In this document: positions 25,727 to 35,120 of the stretch, one piece after another
Position numbering within the stretch: the stretch's first letter is position 1
Layout of the letters: every line of letters starts with the position of its first letter
NCBI RefSeq assembly: GCF_900095175.1
Contig: NZ_LT606946.1
Location: forward strand, 1,032,058-1,096,057
Direction of reading: 5' to 3'
Length of the DNA: 64,000 nt
DNA from: Polynucleobacter necessarius
Lineage (GTDB): Bacteria; Pseudomonadota; Gammaproteobacteria; Burkholderiales; Burkholderiaceae
Position numbers and translations under genes: made by a program
The notes under the pieces: model-generated
The model's input: only the letters and a program-made list of their open reading frames with translations
What the model was told of the DNA's origin: nothing
Database searches by the model: none

Positions 25727-26725
25727 CTACTCTAATTTTGCGCCTGATTTATAAACCACTCTACCCCATTTATTGGTCTCAGATTGAATCAGTTTAGATA
25801 GCTCTTGCGGACTTCCAGGAGCGGGATTTAGCCCACTTGCGAGCAGTTTATTTTTAACTTCAGTTTGATTGAGGGTTTGGCGAGTTAAGGTATTTAGGCG
25901 TTTTTGCAGTGCTGGCGGGAGATTTGCGGGCGCCATCAGCGAGAACCATGATATTGCCTCAAATCCAGGTAAGCCTTGCTCAGCCATCGTCGGAATATCT
26001 GGAGCTGCTGGGGAGCGTTTTAGTGAGGTGACCCCCAAAGCCTGAACTTCCCCTGCCTGAATCAAAGAAAGTGAGGAGGATAGATTATCAAAGAGCATGG
26101 AAATCCGGCCGCTAATGAGGTCGGGTAAAGATTGCGCCCTTCCCTTATACGGAATGTGCCGAATCTGTACTCCAGTCATTTCCTTAAAAAGCTCACCGGA
26201 CATATGCAAAGAGGTACCGACACCAGACGAACCAAAAGTGAGTTCATTGGGTTTGGCCTTAGCTAGCTCAATGAGTTCGTGCAGATTACTCGCACCCAAT
26301 TTTTTATTCACTACCAATACGTTGGGTGTGCTCGCCAAAAAACTAATCGGCGTGAAATCATGTATCGGATGAAAAGACATCTTGTCATAAAGAGCGCCAT
26401 TGATAGTATGGATACCCACCGTCCCAATCAGGAGTGTGTAGCCATCTGGCTCACTCTTTGCCACTAGGTCAGCACCAATATTGCCGCCATAGCCGGGACG
26501 ATTTTCTACGAGGACTGGCACTCCTAGACTTTGTTGCCAACTCTCCGCAAGCACGCGCGCCAAAATATCAGGCGCTCCACCAGGAGTAAATGTCACCACA
26601 ATACGAATCGCTTGTTTAGGCCAAGCCGTATTGGATTTAGCTGTTTGAGATTGAGCGGTGCTGGCAACGCTCAGGCAAGCAAATGCAACGGCTAGAGCCT
26701 TTACCACTTTAGAAGCAATCATCAT
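25727..26725 (-). CDS. Bug/TctC-family periplasmic solute-binding protein
   Basis: 332 residues. A signal peptide ends about SVASTAQSQT. The Bug signature follows: AIRIVVTFTPGGAPDILARV and VPVLVENRPGYGGNIGADLV, then FGSSGVGTSLHMSGELF and IRHIPYKGRAQSLPDLI. These proteins bind carboxylates for tripartite tricarboxylate transporters or signal to them. No TctAB permease lies nearby. Intact. Confidence 0.9.
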   Translation of the reverse strand: MMIASKVVKALAVAFACLSVASTAQSQTAKSNTAWPKQAIRIVVTFTPGGAPDILARVLAESWQQSLGVPVLVENRPGYGGNIGADLVAKSEPDGYTLLIGTVGIHTINGALYDKMSFHPIHDFTPISFLASTPNVLVVNKKLGASNLHELIELAKAKPNELTFGSSGVGTSLHMSGELFKEMTGVQIRHIPYKGRAQSLPDLISGRISMLFDNLSSSLSLIQAGEVQALGVTSLKRSPAAPDIPTMAEQGLPGFEAISWFSLMAPANLPPALQKRLNTLTRQTLNQTEVKNKLLASGLNPAPGSPQELSKLIQSETNKWGRVVYKSGAKLE

Positions 26726-26743
26726 AAATTAACTTACGATTTT

Positions 26744-27307
26744 TTAAATACCAAGACGCGAGCGCAACCACATTAATCCATCGTATGTAACAAGATCATC
26801 AGCGCAAGGTCCAATGCCGCACTCAAGTAGCGTGGCTGCCAGATTAGCAAAGACTAGAAGAATGAATGTGACCACTAAAACAGTTGCAAATAAGGAGCGA
26901 GAGCGCACATCACGATTAGGCAGCATCAATAAAATCGCAAGACCTGCTAACAAACCAACGTAGCCTACATAAGCCCAAGTATAAAAATGCAACTCTAAGA
27001 AAGTTTTTCCAAATCCTTTATCGCCCGGCAAGATATGCAAGAGCACTTGGCGTAAAGACACCATCATCCCCGCCAAACCACCAATAATTCCCCAACCGTA
27101 ATGAGAAGAATGAGCACCACAGCGGATATTCAATACCAAAGCAAAACCGATGATGATAAAACCCATACGCTGCATTAAACACAGCGGGCAAGGTAACTCA
27201 CCAAAATAGAATTGATCAATAAAGGCATAAGAAAGCATGCCAATGATCCCAGCTAAGGCTAATTGATTGCCCAGTGCCGCAAGAGAAGGAAAGGAATGCT
27301 TAGTCAT
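26744..27307 (-). CDS. dsbB: Disulfide bond formation protein B
   Basis: About 187 residues from MTKHSFPSLAAL, preceded by AAGGAAA. Four or five membrane helices. The first periplasmic loop has GELPCPLCLMQRM with the CPLC pair that reduces quinone; a second pair appears in LLECGIGPCADDLV. It reoxidises DsbA. An in-frame start 17 codons earlier exists but would overlap the small frame upstream. Confidence 0.83.
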   Translation of the reverse strand: MTKHSFPSLAALGNQLALAGIIGMLSYAFIDQFYFGELPCPLCLMQRMGFIIIGFALVLNIRCGAHSSHYGWGIIGGLAGMMVSLRQVLLHILPGDKGFGKTFLELHFYTWAYVGYVGLLAGLAILLMLPNRDVRSRSLFATVLVVTFILLVFANLAATLLECGIGPCADDLVTYDGLMWLRSRLGI

Positions 27308-27312
27308 TTTCC

Positions 27313-27462
27313 TTACAGACTGAGATTGAGATGATTGGTGGCATGAACACGGAACCAAAACATCAGGATACCGACGGTAATAGCCAGCATCACTAAAGCT
27401 GCCAGACGCCTCTCAAACCAAACAAGGACAAGACGATCAGGGCTGTCAGGAAAGGTAGAAAC
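27313..27462 (-). other. Open frame for a small membrane protein without a usable start
   Basis: Directly before dsbB a frame reads STFPDSPDRLVLVWFERRLA, then LVMLAITVGILMFWFRVHAT, and stops 5 bases before the dsbB ATG. One clear membrane helix and basic flanks suggest a real small protein. Upstream there is no ATG, GTG or TTG in frame, only GTT and ATT; the first internal start is GTG at V24. An ATG sits two bases out of frame just upstream (ATGTTTCTACC), so a short insertion may have cut the start off. Confidence 0.35.
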
Positions 27463-27545
27463 ATATACATAGAGGACTTCTATCGCAGGTGGGTTCTTGC
27501 CTGAAAAACAAATGCTTTAAAAGGTCTTTTGTATAGAATGAGCTC

Positions 27546-28319
27546 ATGAACTCCACCCCGCCCTGCGTCGACTTCCAGCTTGATGGCTCCATCGCCCGCA
27601 TTACCTTCAATAATCCTTCAGCACGCAACGCCTTAAGCTGGCCGATGTATGAAGAGCTTAAGCGAATTTGCGATGACATAGCAAATAGGCCAGAGATCAG
27701 GGTAGCTATTTTTAGAGGCGCTGGCGACAAAGCATTTGTGTCGGGTAGCGACATTCAGCAATTTGTTGACCTGAGAGAAAATGAGGCTTATGAAGTTGCA
27801 GTGGATGCTATTTTTCATTCTTTACAACACTTACCTATTCCAACCATTGCACTCATCGAAGGCTTGGCGGTTGGTAGTGGCTTATTGATTGCTACTGCTT
27901 GTGATTTCAGAATATCAACTACTGATGCGCGCTTTGGAATTCCTGTAGCAAAAACTTTAGGCAATTGTTTGTCGCTGAGCAACCTATCCTGGATCGCCAA
28001 TCACTTAGGTGTGCCCATGGTCAAACGCATGCTATTGACTGCGGAACTCATTAAGGCGCCCGAGTTATTGAACTCAGGCTACCTTTATCAAACGACTTCC
28101 CCAGAAGAGATTGCCGAGGTGACTGAAGCCTTGGTCAAAAAATTAGCTGCACTTGCACCAATTACTCAAAAAGCGAGCAAAGTGACCTTAGCACGTTTGA
28201 TGGAAAGCAATTTACCGAACTGCACCGAACTGATGCGAGAAACTTACAACAGCGTCGACTTCAAAGAAGGGGTTAATGCCTTCCTTGAAGGACGCCCGCC
28301 AATATGTCTTGGTAAGTAG
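27546..28319 (+). CDS. Enoyl-CoA hydratase/isomerase family protein
   Basis: 257 residues of the crotonase fold. The oxyanion region reads FVSGSDIQQF and the second loop ALIEGLAVGSGLLIATACDF. One catalytic Glu position of hydratases seems to be replaced here (VAKTLGNCLS), so it may be an isomerase, hydrolase or other crotonase member rather than a classic hydratase. It stands alone between divergent dsbB and convergent FAH genes. Confidence 0.82.
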   Translation: MNSTPPCVDFQLDGSIARITFNNPSARNALSWPMYEELKRICDDIANRPEIRVAIFRGAGDKAFVSGSDIQQFVDLRENEAYEVAVDAIFHSLQHLPIPTIALIEGLAVGSGLLIATACDFRISTTDARFGIPVAKTLGNCLSLSNLSWIANHLGVPMVKRMLLTAELIKAPELLNSGYLYQTTSPEEIAEVTEALVKKLAALAPITQKASKVTLARLMESNLPNCTELMRETYNSVDFKEGVNAFLEGRPPICLGK

Positions 28320-28342
28320 TTTTTGATGGGCGATTGTTTGAA

Positions 28343-29035
28343 TTAAACAATCTTGATTTTGAGTGGAGTAAGTCCTTCGACGCTACCTTCAAGTACATCA
28401 CCCTTTTTGACGGGGCCAACACCTGCAGGTGTACCAGACATAATTAAATCACCTGGTTCGAGAGTAAATAAGGTGGAGAGATAAGCAATGGTGTCTGGAA
28501 CATTCCAGATCAGTTGGTTGAGATCACCCTCTTGGCGCACTTCACCATTGACCAATAGTTTCACTGTGCCCTTGCTCGGATGTCCGAACTGAGCGACAGG
28601 AGTAAGCGCCGCACAAGGAGCAGATTGATCAAAGGCTTTGCCGGTATCCCAAGGGCGTCCCATTTTCTTAGCCTCGCCCTGCAGGTCACGACGGGTCATA
28701 TCCAGACCAACGCCATAACCATACACATGCTCTAGCGCTTTATCCGCAGAAATATTGGCGCCACCCTTGCCAATAGCGACAACCATCTCAATTTCATGAT
28801 GAACATCGTTCGACAGATTGGGGTATTGCATATCCTTACCATCTGTCACGATCGAGTTGGCTGGCTTCATAAAGAAGAATGGGGGTTCACGATCAGGATC
28901 ATGGCCCATCTCGCGTGCATGGTCAGCATAGTTACGACCAACACAATAGATGCGATTCACAGCAAATCGACGGGTGTCACCCACCACTGGAAGTGATGGG
29001 ACGATCGGTGGCTCGATAACGTATGTAGTGCTCAT
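28343..29035 (-). CDS. Fumarylacetoacetate hydrolase-family protein (fumarylpyruvate hydrolase-like)
   Basis: 230 residues. [15 protein letters not shown] and [14 protein letters not shown] provide the metal-binding Glu residues, and [18 protein letters not shown] is the family signature. Proteins of this length with the N-terminal [13 protein letters not shown] are usually annotated as fumarylpyruvate hydrolase, which splits ring-cleavage products to fumarate and pyruvate. No other gentisate-pathway gene is in the window, so the substrate is inference. Confidence 0.85.
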   Translation of the reverse strand: MSTTYVIEPPIVPSLPVVGDTRRFAVNRIYCVGRNYADHAREMGHDPDREPPFFFMKPANSIVTDGKDMQYPNLSNDVHHEIEMVVAIGKGGANISADKALEHVYGYGVGLDMTRRDLQGEAKKMGRPWDTGKAFDQSAPCAALTPVAQFGHPSKGTVKLLVNGEVRQEGDLNQLIWNVPDTIAYLSTLFTLEPGDLIMSGTPAGVGPVKKGDVLEGSVEGLTPLKIKIV

Positions 29036-29112
29036 GAATAGCCTTTCTAAAGGGTGTCTAATTTTTTTATTAATTATTTAGTGAATTAATTATGACACTA
29101 CCTGAAGGAAGG

Positions 29113-29388
29113 TCATTTTTTGTCTTTGGTATTCAGCTTAAGAAGCAAAATGCTTAAGGCCAGGGCAAAGGTCAAGGCATTCGCCAGAATTAATGGCCAA
29201 GTCTCAATCATGAGGCCATAAATAAGCCATAAACCCACCCCAGCGGTAAACAGGCTATACATTCCTACCGAGATCCCAGAAAGATCGCGGGTACGCCAGG
29301 ATTGAATAGCCTGAGGAAGAAAAGCAATCGTCGTTAGAAACGCAGCGCAATAGCCAATAATCTCTATCTGATGTGGCTGTAAATTCAT
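29113..29388 (-). CDS. SemiSWEET sugar transporter
   Basis: 91 residues with three membrane helices and the PQ-loop FLPQAIQSWRTRDLSGIS. Dimers of semiSWEETs move sugars passively across the inner membrane. Length and motif are typical. Single gene, 75 bases from the FAH gene. Confidence 0.9.
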   Translation of the reverse strand: MNLQPHQIEIIGYCAAFLTTIAFLPQAIQSWRTRDLSGISVGMYSLFTAGVGLWLIYGLMIETWPLILANALTFALALSILLLKLNTKDKK

Positions 29389-29490
29389 ACGCTGATAGGT
29401 TCTTATTACGGCTTCTTATTCAAGCCAGCTTTACGTGCTTCAATCTCTTTGTTAATTGCGGCTATAGTTTTGGCATCGGGAGTCTTCCAG

Positions 29491-29796
29491 TTACCCCCCC
29501 GCTTTATTAGCCATGTATGCCACAGCATCGGAGAAGCCCTCTACTGTGAGGTTGGGATTACCGCCCTTAGCAGGCATACCCCGGACACCAACATAAGCAT
29601 GCGCTGTCAGAGTGGTTTGCCCCTCAGCAATCAAAGGAGCCCACTTCGCTTTATCACCCAGCTTGGGCGCATTTAAGACCCCAGAGCCATGACAGGCAGC
29701 GCAAACTTGTTTATAGGTATTCTCACCAGGCTCGGCAAAGGCAGAAAAGCTTAGAAAACCAGCGGCAAGAATCCAAGGACGAAGAGATAAATTCAT
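29491..29796 (-). CDS. Cytochrome c5-type monoheme protein with a frameshifted tail
   Basis: 101 residues. The signal peptide ends FSAFA; the heme site is CAACHGSG; the distal Met is in VRGMPAKGG; the fold ends YMANKAGG. It stops at a run of seven G (minus strand, 29494-29500). With six G the frame would continue NWKTPDAKTIAAINKEIEAR and end KAGLNKKP-stop at 29406. So a +1 homopolymer change seems to have removed about 31 tail residues. The heme domain is complete, so electron transfer may be kept. Confidence 0.75.
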   Translation of the reverse strand: MNLSLRPWILAAGFLSFSAFAEPGENTYKQVCAACHGSGVLNAPKLGDKAKWAPLIAEGQTTLTAHAYVGVRGMPAKGGNPNLTVEGFSDAVAYMANKAGG

Positions 29797-29870
29797 AAGA
29801 ACTTCCAGAAGATGTTATAAGTTCACCCCGACAATGTATCTCAAATTTACAATGAATGCTTTGCTAGGCG

Positions 29871-31766
29871 CTAGGCTAGGCCAAAATAGCTTGCAACCCT
29901 ATAAGTGATAAAGGCTGCTAGGTAGGCCAAGCTAAACAGGTAGCCCAGCATTATGGCAGGGATCTTCTTCCAGCCACCGGTCTCTCTTTTGACTGCTGCA
30001 ATGGTTGAAAGGCATTGAGGAGCAAAGACAAACCAAGCCAAAAGAGATAAGGCTGTTGCCAAACTCCAGCCTTTAGAAATCAATGGCACTAAGGCATCTG
30101 CTGCATCGACCGAGGAACTCGATAGTGCATACACTGTTGCCAAAGAGCTTACCACCACTTCACGGGCTGCCATCCCCGGCACGAAGGCAATGCTAATTTG
30201 CCAATTAAATCCAATCGGCTCAAACACTACCGCCAAGGCCTGCCCCATCATTCCAGCAATACTGTATTGGATAGGAGAGCCAGTTGCATTTTCTGGAGGA
30301 AGTGGAAAACTCGAGAGCGCCCACAGACAGACCGTCATGATTAGAATAATTCCACCAACGCGACGCAAGAAAATTTCAGCACGCTGCCAAAGACCAATCG
30401 CCAAATTACCTAAGCGTGGCAAGTGATAGCTCGGCAACTCCATCATCAAGGCATTGAGTTGAAACTTTTCACTGGTAAAGCGTTTGAGAATCCAAGCTAC
30501 AGCCATAGCACCAGTAATACCTGCAACATAGAGTAAGAATAAATCCAGGCCTTGCAAATCCAATCCTGCCCACAATTTACGCTTAGGAATAAAGGCGGAA
30601 ATTAATAAAGCATATACAGGCAAACGTGCTGAGCAAGTCATCATCGGCGCAATCAAGATCGTCACTAAACGATCGCGTGCATTGGAGATGCTGCGCGTCG
30701 CCATGATTCCAGGGATGGCACAGGCAAAGCTAGATAACAGAGGGGTAAACGATCTACCTGATAGACCAACCCGCCCCATCAGTCGATCTAATAGATAAGC
30801 AGCTCGCGGGAGGTAGCCTGATTCTTCCAGAATCAGAATAAAGAAATACAGAATCAAAATCTGCGGCAGCACCAACCAGAATACCGTCCACCAATAAGCT
30901 ACGTAGCCAATTATTTGGAAACATTTGAGTTAATAAAGCACCTAACCACTCCACTCCGGCTTTAATCACTTCCATAGGCAAGGTGGCCCAACTAAATACC
31001 GCCTGGAAAATGAAGAAGAGCACTGTAGCCAGAATGAGTTGGCCAAATATAGGATGCAACAAAACAGAGTCCAGGCGATCGCTCAGACGATCAGGAATGA
31101 TTTGATCTAAGCCTAGATTTTGTAAGACACGTTGAACCTGTATGTTGTCAGACTCGGTATGGGCCGAGTGATCGATAGCAGTTTCAATACCCTCATCTAT
31201 ATTGCTCGCACTTAATGCTAATAAGTTCTTCCAATCCAGCGCACTCAAATAGTGTTTGAGCTCATCAGCACCATTGGCATGAATACCCACTGTTGCAATA
31301 ACAGGAAGACCTAACTCCTGAGACAAGGCTGCTGCGTCGACATTTAAGCCTTGGCGCTGGGCAACATCCACCATATTGAGCACCACAATACAGGGCAAAC
31401 CTAAACGCTTTGCAGATAAGACCAATCGTAAATTGCGTCTGAGGTTCATGGCATTGAGAACACAAAGCACGAGATCCGGACGCTTTTCACCTATGGCATT
31501 GCCATGCAGCACATTACAAGCGACTCTCTCGTCTAAAGATCGCGGATACAAACTATAAACTCCAGGAAGATCCAGAATGCGAATGACTTTTTCAGATTCG
31601 AGAGTTAAACGCCCTTCTTTTCTCTCGACAGTTACACCGGAATAATTGGCGACCTTTTGACGACTACCGGTCAGCAAATTAAAGAGTGCCGTTTTTCCAC
31701 AATTGGGATTACCCAGTAATGCGACTAGGGGTTCACTTGAAAAAAATGAATCTGCGCTTCAGACAT
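29871..31766 (-). pseudogene. feoB: Ferrous iron transporter FeoB with two frameshifts
   Basis: GTP-dependent Fe(II) permease. The ATG at 31766 lies two bases after feoA. The N-terminus MSEAQIHFF runs into TAG because a T run is seven long (31740-31746); with eight it reads HFFSSEPLVALLGNPNCGKT, the G1 motif. The G domain is otherwise good (DLPGVYSLYPRS). A second break lies near 30880: LRSLLVDG is followed in another frame by VFWLVLPQILIL, and the usual glycine-rich linker is missing, so a short deletion not divisible by three occurred. The permease half (FACAIPGIMATRSI) continues to the end. Two independent lesions argue for a true pseudogene. Confidence 0.88.
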
Positions 31767-31768
31767 GT

Positions 31769-32008
31769 TTAAAGAATTTCTACCTCAACTAGTCGTGCCT
31801 CAGATTCACGTAAGGCAAATGTCGATGATCCAACTCGAATGAGTATTGGACCATGACCCAAAAATCCCTTACGTAAGACCTCCACCCGTTCACCGGGCAG
31901 AAAACCAATATCTTCCAACTGACCACGAATATCCTCACATTGATCGGCTGAGGTAGCGATCCTTCTAACGCGAGCAGTGACGCCTGGGAGGATTTTTTCA
32001 AGATTCAT
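31769..32008 (-). CDS. feoA: FeoA, cytoplasmic SH3-like partner of FeoB
   Basis: 79 residues, all beta. LEDIGFLPGERVEVLRKGF and PILIRVGSSTFALRESEA are the family pattern. It is intact, first in the unit and under the Fur box, while feoB after it is broken, so it probably has no partner left. Confidence 0.87.
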   Translation of the reverse strand: MNLEKILPGVTARVRRIATSADQCEDIRGQLEDIGFLPGERVEVLRKGFLGHGPILIRVGSSTFALRESEARLVEVEIL

Positions 32009-32051
32009 GGCTAGGTGTATGGGATGCTTTGAGTTGATTATATCCCTATAT

Positions 32052-32070
32052 GAGAATGACTATCATTCTC
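32052..32070. promoter_or_regulatory. Fur box of feoAB
   Basis: GAGAATGACTATCATTCTC matches the 19-bp Fur consensus in most positions and is nearly perfectly symmetric. It lies 44 bases before feoA. Confidence 0.85.
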
Positions 32071-32144
32071 TAGAGAAAGGTCTAGAGACTCATGTTCACC
32101 CATTTGGGATATTGCCGTATTGATTTAAAACAAAAACGACATGC

Positions 32145-33170
32145 TTATAGCCAGCCAGCTATTTGCTTCTTTAGTCCAATCGATTTATAACCCGGACTAG
32201 CGCCCGAGAGGACTCGGATTTTCCGAATGAGTTTTGCAAGATCAGCGTTAACGCTTAATTCCTCGCTCATAGCCAGAAAAAAGATTTCATCCTTAAGTTG
32301 AATGAAATCCAAACCATTCTCCAAGGCAACACTTTTAACCCCCATACCTACATCCGCCTTTTTTGCCAATATCGCCGTAGCAATTGCAGAGTGGGTAAAT
32401 TCTTCGTTCTCGTACCCTTTAATGCTGCGGGCAACCATTCCTTCTTTCGCCAAAATAGTATCCAGGAGCAGGCGCGTACCGGAGCCTTTCTGTCGATTAA
32501 TAAAGCGAATCTTTGGTCTCAGCAAATCTTTGGTTGAAATAATGTTGAGTGGATTTCCTTTAGCCACCAATAATCCCTGAACACGTTTCATCACAGGGAA
32601 TATTTGCATCCCCTCTTTTTGCAATCGTTTAGAAATAATTTGAGAACTTTGCGGATCAGAAACATGGAAGCCTGCTATGTCCACCTCGTAATTGAGTAAG
32701 CGTTCCAAAGCCTCACCGGATCCCGCTGTAATGAGCTCAAATCCACCAATTTCGAAAACGGCCTTTTGAATAATGGGATCGCTACTGCCAGCAAAACGCA
32801 GCTGTTTTTTATCTTTAACCCGAAATTGAGAAAAGCCTTCCTCTAGGTGCAAGAGGCTAGATTGACCCAAACGCATCGTCTTTTGGTCGAAGTCTTCGGT
32901 AAATTGAATCAAATAGCGAGCATATTCTGATAGCTGGGAGCCATGCCCCCTCACTCTGTCTATGAGCTTAAAACCGAGCGCTTGTTCAACATCGTTTAAC
33001 TTTTGCCAGACATTTCTATACGAGAGGCCCATTTTCTTGCAGGCAGACATGAGTGTTTTGCCACGCTCAATATCTTTAAGCAAAGCCGTTAACCACACCA
33101 AATCAACGATAGCCGGGTCTTTTGCGTTTTTGCTACCAAAAACTAGGGTCGGCCGAATCTGAATTCTCAT
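32145..33170 (-). CDS. ModE-like winged-helix regulator fused to a solute-binding-like domain
   Basis: About 341 residues from MRIQIRPTLVFGS. Residues 1-110 are a LysR/ModE-type winged helix (ACKKMGLSYRNVWQKLNDVE). Residues about 125-340 resemble a type 2 periplasmic binding protein (LRFAGSSDPIIQKAVFEIGG, NRQKGSGTRLLLDTILAKEG). Such proteins regulate molybdate or tungstate uptake, the C-terminal part sensing a ligand. It is divergent from a tupA-like gene about 60 bases away, its likely target. An ATATG...CATAT inverted repeat (33169-33188) lies at its start. Confidence 0.78.
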   Translation of the reverse strand: MRIQIRPTLVFGSKNAKDPAIVDLVWLTALLKDIERGKTLMSACKKMGLSYRNVWQKLNDVEQALGFKLIDRVRGHGSQLSEYARYLIQFTEDFDQKTMRLGQSSLLHLEEGFSQFRVKDKKQLRFAGSSDPIIQKAVFEIGGFELITAGSGEALERLLNYEVDIAGFHVSDPQSSQIISKRLQKEGMQIFPVMKRVQGLLVAKGNPLNIISTKDLLRPKIRFINRQKGSGTRLLLDTILAKEGMVARSIKGYENEEFTHSAIATAILAKKADVGMGVKSVALENGLDFIQLKDEIFFLAMSEELSVNADLAKLIRKIRVLSGASPGYKSIGLKKQIAGWL

Positions 33171-33229
33171 ATGTAATTTTTTGCATATTGATGTTTTGTA
33201 ATATGACAAATCTTAACCAAACACACTCA

Positions 33230-34069
33230 ATGAAAGTGAACTCAGATGAAATACTCATTTATAGATTATTGGCAACCGCCATTACTGCGATAGCACTTTT
33301 CAGCAATTGTGCTTACGCGCAAGAGAAAAGCATTGTTGTCTTATCAACAACCTCAACAGAACAATCTGGGCTTTTTAGATTCATGTTGCCTATCTTCAAA
33401 ATGAAGACTGGTATTGATGTCAAAGTAGTTGCTGTTGGTACAGGTCAGGCGTTAGACATTGGTCGCCGTGGCGATGCTGATGTGGTGTTTGTGCATGACA
33501 AACCTGCTGAAGAAAAGTTTGTTGCAGATGGTTATGCAACCAAGCGAAATGAAGTGATGTACAACGACTTCGTATTGATTGGGCCAAAGGCTGACCCAGC
33601 AAAAATTGCAGGTGGGAAAGACATCAAGGTTGCGTTTCAAAAAATCGCATCAGCTCAAGCACCATTCGTATCACGTGGTGACAAGAGCGGTACACATGCA
33701 GCAGAGTTGCGTTACTGGAAAGATTCTGGCGTAGCAGTTGCTCCTACCCTGAGCTGGTACAAAGAAACTGGTTCAGGCATGGGTCCAGCCCTCAACACAG
33801 CTTTCGCAATGAACGGTTACATCTTGGCTGATCGCGCTACTTGGCTTTCTTTCAAGAACCGTGGTGATTTGACAATCCTGGTTCAAGGCGATCCAAAGCT
33901 ATTTAACCAATATGGTGTGATGTTGGTTAACCCAGCAAAATTCCCACATGTGAAAAAAGCTGAAGGCCAAGCATTTATTGACTGGATTACTTCCAAGAAT
34001 GGTCAAGACGTGATTGCTAGCTATCAAATTGACGGCGAGCAACTCTTCTTCCCAAATGCAAAAAAATAA
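33230..34069 (+). CDS. tupA: Tungstate-binding protein, TupA type
   Basis: 279 residues from the ATG before KVNSDEILIYRLL; a signal peptide ends CAYAQ. The ligand region reads VLSTTSTEQSGLF, the TTTSTxxSGL motif of tungstate-specific TupA. Then GTGQALDIGRRGDADVVFVH and FVSRGDKSGTHAAELRYW follow. Two in-frame ATGs (33191, 33203) upstream are possible starts. No tupB or tupC gene is in the window, so the ABC partner must be elsewhere or lost. Followed at 16 bases by molbindin. Confidence 0.85.
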   Translation: MKVNSDEILIYRLLATAITAIALFSNCAYAQEKSIVVLSTTSTEQSGLFRFMLPIFKMKTGIDVKVVAVGTGQALDIGRRGDADVVFVHDKPAEEKFVADGYATKRNEVMYNDFVLIGPKADPAKIAGGKDIKVAFQKIASAQAPFVSRGDKSGTHAAELRYWKDSGVAVAPTLSWYKETGSGMGPALNTAFAMNGYILADRATWLSFKNRGDLTILVQGDPKLFNQYGVMLVNPAKFPHVKKAEGQAFIDWITSKNGQDVIASYQIDGEQLFFPNAKK

Positions 34070-34085
34070 CTCCCCTGGAGAATTC

Positions 34086-34310
34086 ATGGAACTTAAAGTC
34101 AAACTCAGCGCACGCAATACTCTCAGCGGCAAAGTAGTTGAACTCAAAATGGGTCAAACTACTTCTCACGTGAAGATCGATATTGGTTCGGGTCATATCG
34201 TTACCGCCTCCATTACTAATGAGGCAGTAGATGAACTCAAACTTAAAGTTGGCGATCAAGCTTGGGCAGTCATTAAGGCATCTGATGTCATGATTGCTAA
34301 AGACGCTTAA
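34086..34310 (+). CDS. Molbindin (single TOBE/Mop domain)
   Basis: 74 residues: MELKVKLSARNTLSGKVVEL and GHIVTASITNEAVDELKLKV form one Mop/TOBE domain, binding molybdate or tungstate as a hexamer store. TGGAGAATTC precedes the ATG, which decides the start. In operon with the TupA-like gene and closed by a terminator. Confidence 0.9.
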   Translation: MELKVKLSARNTLSGKVVELKMGQTTSHVKIDIGSGHIVTASITNEAVDELKLKVGDQAWAVIKASDVMIAKDA

Positions 34311-34327
34311 TCTTTTGGTCGGTATGC

Positions 34328-34352
34328 AAAAGGCCCGCATAGCGGGCCTTTT
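34328..34352 (+). terminator. Terminator after molbindin
   Basis: AAAAGGCCCGC-ATA-GCGGGCCTTTT, an 11-bp perfect stem, followed by CTTT. It can act in both directions. Confidence 0.88.
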
Positions 34353-34396
34353 CTTTACTGCTCCAGCATTATTCATGCTGAATGAGTTTTAAATAC

Positions 34397-34978
34397 TTAT
34401 TTCTTTGGTGTCACGAAGCCAATAGCTGTGTCATCAACGAACTCAACCATAACGTCATCACCAGCCTTAAATTTCTCAAGACCTAACACGCTTTGATCAA
34501 CCTTCACTTTTTGCTTCTCACCTGATGGCAATGTGAAAGTGACAACACGAGATTTTGCATCGATTGTGCCGATCTTCACTGTGGCATAAACAGTATCAGT
34601 CGTTTCTTCAAATGGCTTAGCAGAACCCTTGCCTGCTACTACCACTGAGCGAACACCAGAAACGCGTGGCTTGGAGCCTTTAAGGGCAGCAACCAAACTA
34701 ACTGCAATCGCTTGAGCATGCTCAACAACAAACATATCACCCTTTTTCACTTTATCTAAATCATTTACTTGTTTAGATACGTTCATTTGAACTAAGTTAC
34801 CGCTTGCATCCTTGAGAACAACGATACGTTTCTTTACGTCCACTGAATCAACAGTAGCAGTCAATACAACCGCTTCAGTTGCCAAAGGCAACATTTTTGC
34901 AGGAGCTTGAGCAAATGTTGAACTTGCAACTACTAAACCGAGTGAGGCAACTAATGTAGCCAATAAAGATTTCTTCAA
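34397..34978 (-). CDS. Exported protein of unknown function with two similar halves
   Basis: 193 residues from a TTG (LKKSLLATLVASLG), chosen because AGGAG lies seven bases before it. The signal peptide ends STFAQ. Two repeats are visible: VDSVDVKKRIVVLKDASGNL near residues 40-60 and IGTIDAKSRVVTFTLPSGEK near 130-150, each followed by a V-D/Q-K-V and K-x-GD segment. This looks like a duplicated beta-domain with OB-like pattern. I do not recognise a family. Confidence 0.7.
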   Translation of the reverse strand: MKKSLLATLVASLGLVVASSTFAQAPAKMLPLATEAVVLTATVDSVDVKKRIVVLKDASGNLVQMNVSKQVNDLDKVKKGDMFVVEHAQAIAVSLVAALKGSKPRVSGVRSVVVAGKGSAKPFEETTDTVYATVKIGTIDAKSRVVTFTLPSGEKQKVKVDQSVLGLEKFKAGDDVMVEFVDDTAIGFVTPKK

Positions 34979-35120
34979 AATAACTCCTAGATAAAGGTTT
35001 GTGAGAGGTGCCAACCGTCTGGCACCACCAATCTATTTTAACCATGAAGTAACTTACTTATAAGCCTTAGAGCTAATATTTGAAGCTTAAATAGGTGCAA
35101 TTTGCTACATTAGATGTTTA

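Noticed and set aside
33122..33229. Long N-terminal extension of the TupA-like protein
   Set aside because: It overlaps the divergent regulator's start and would place 36 residues before a normal signal peptide.
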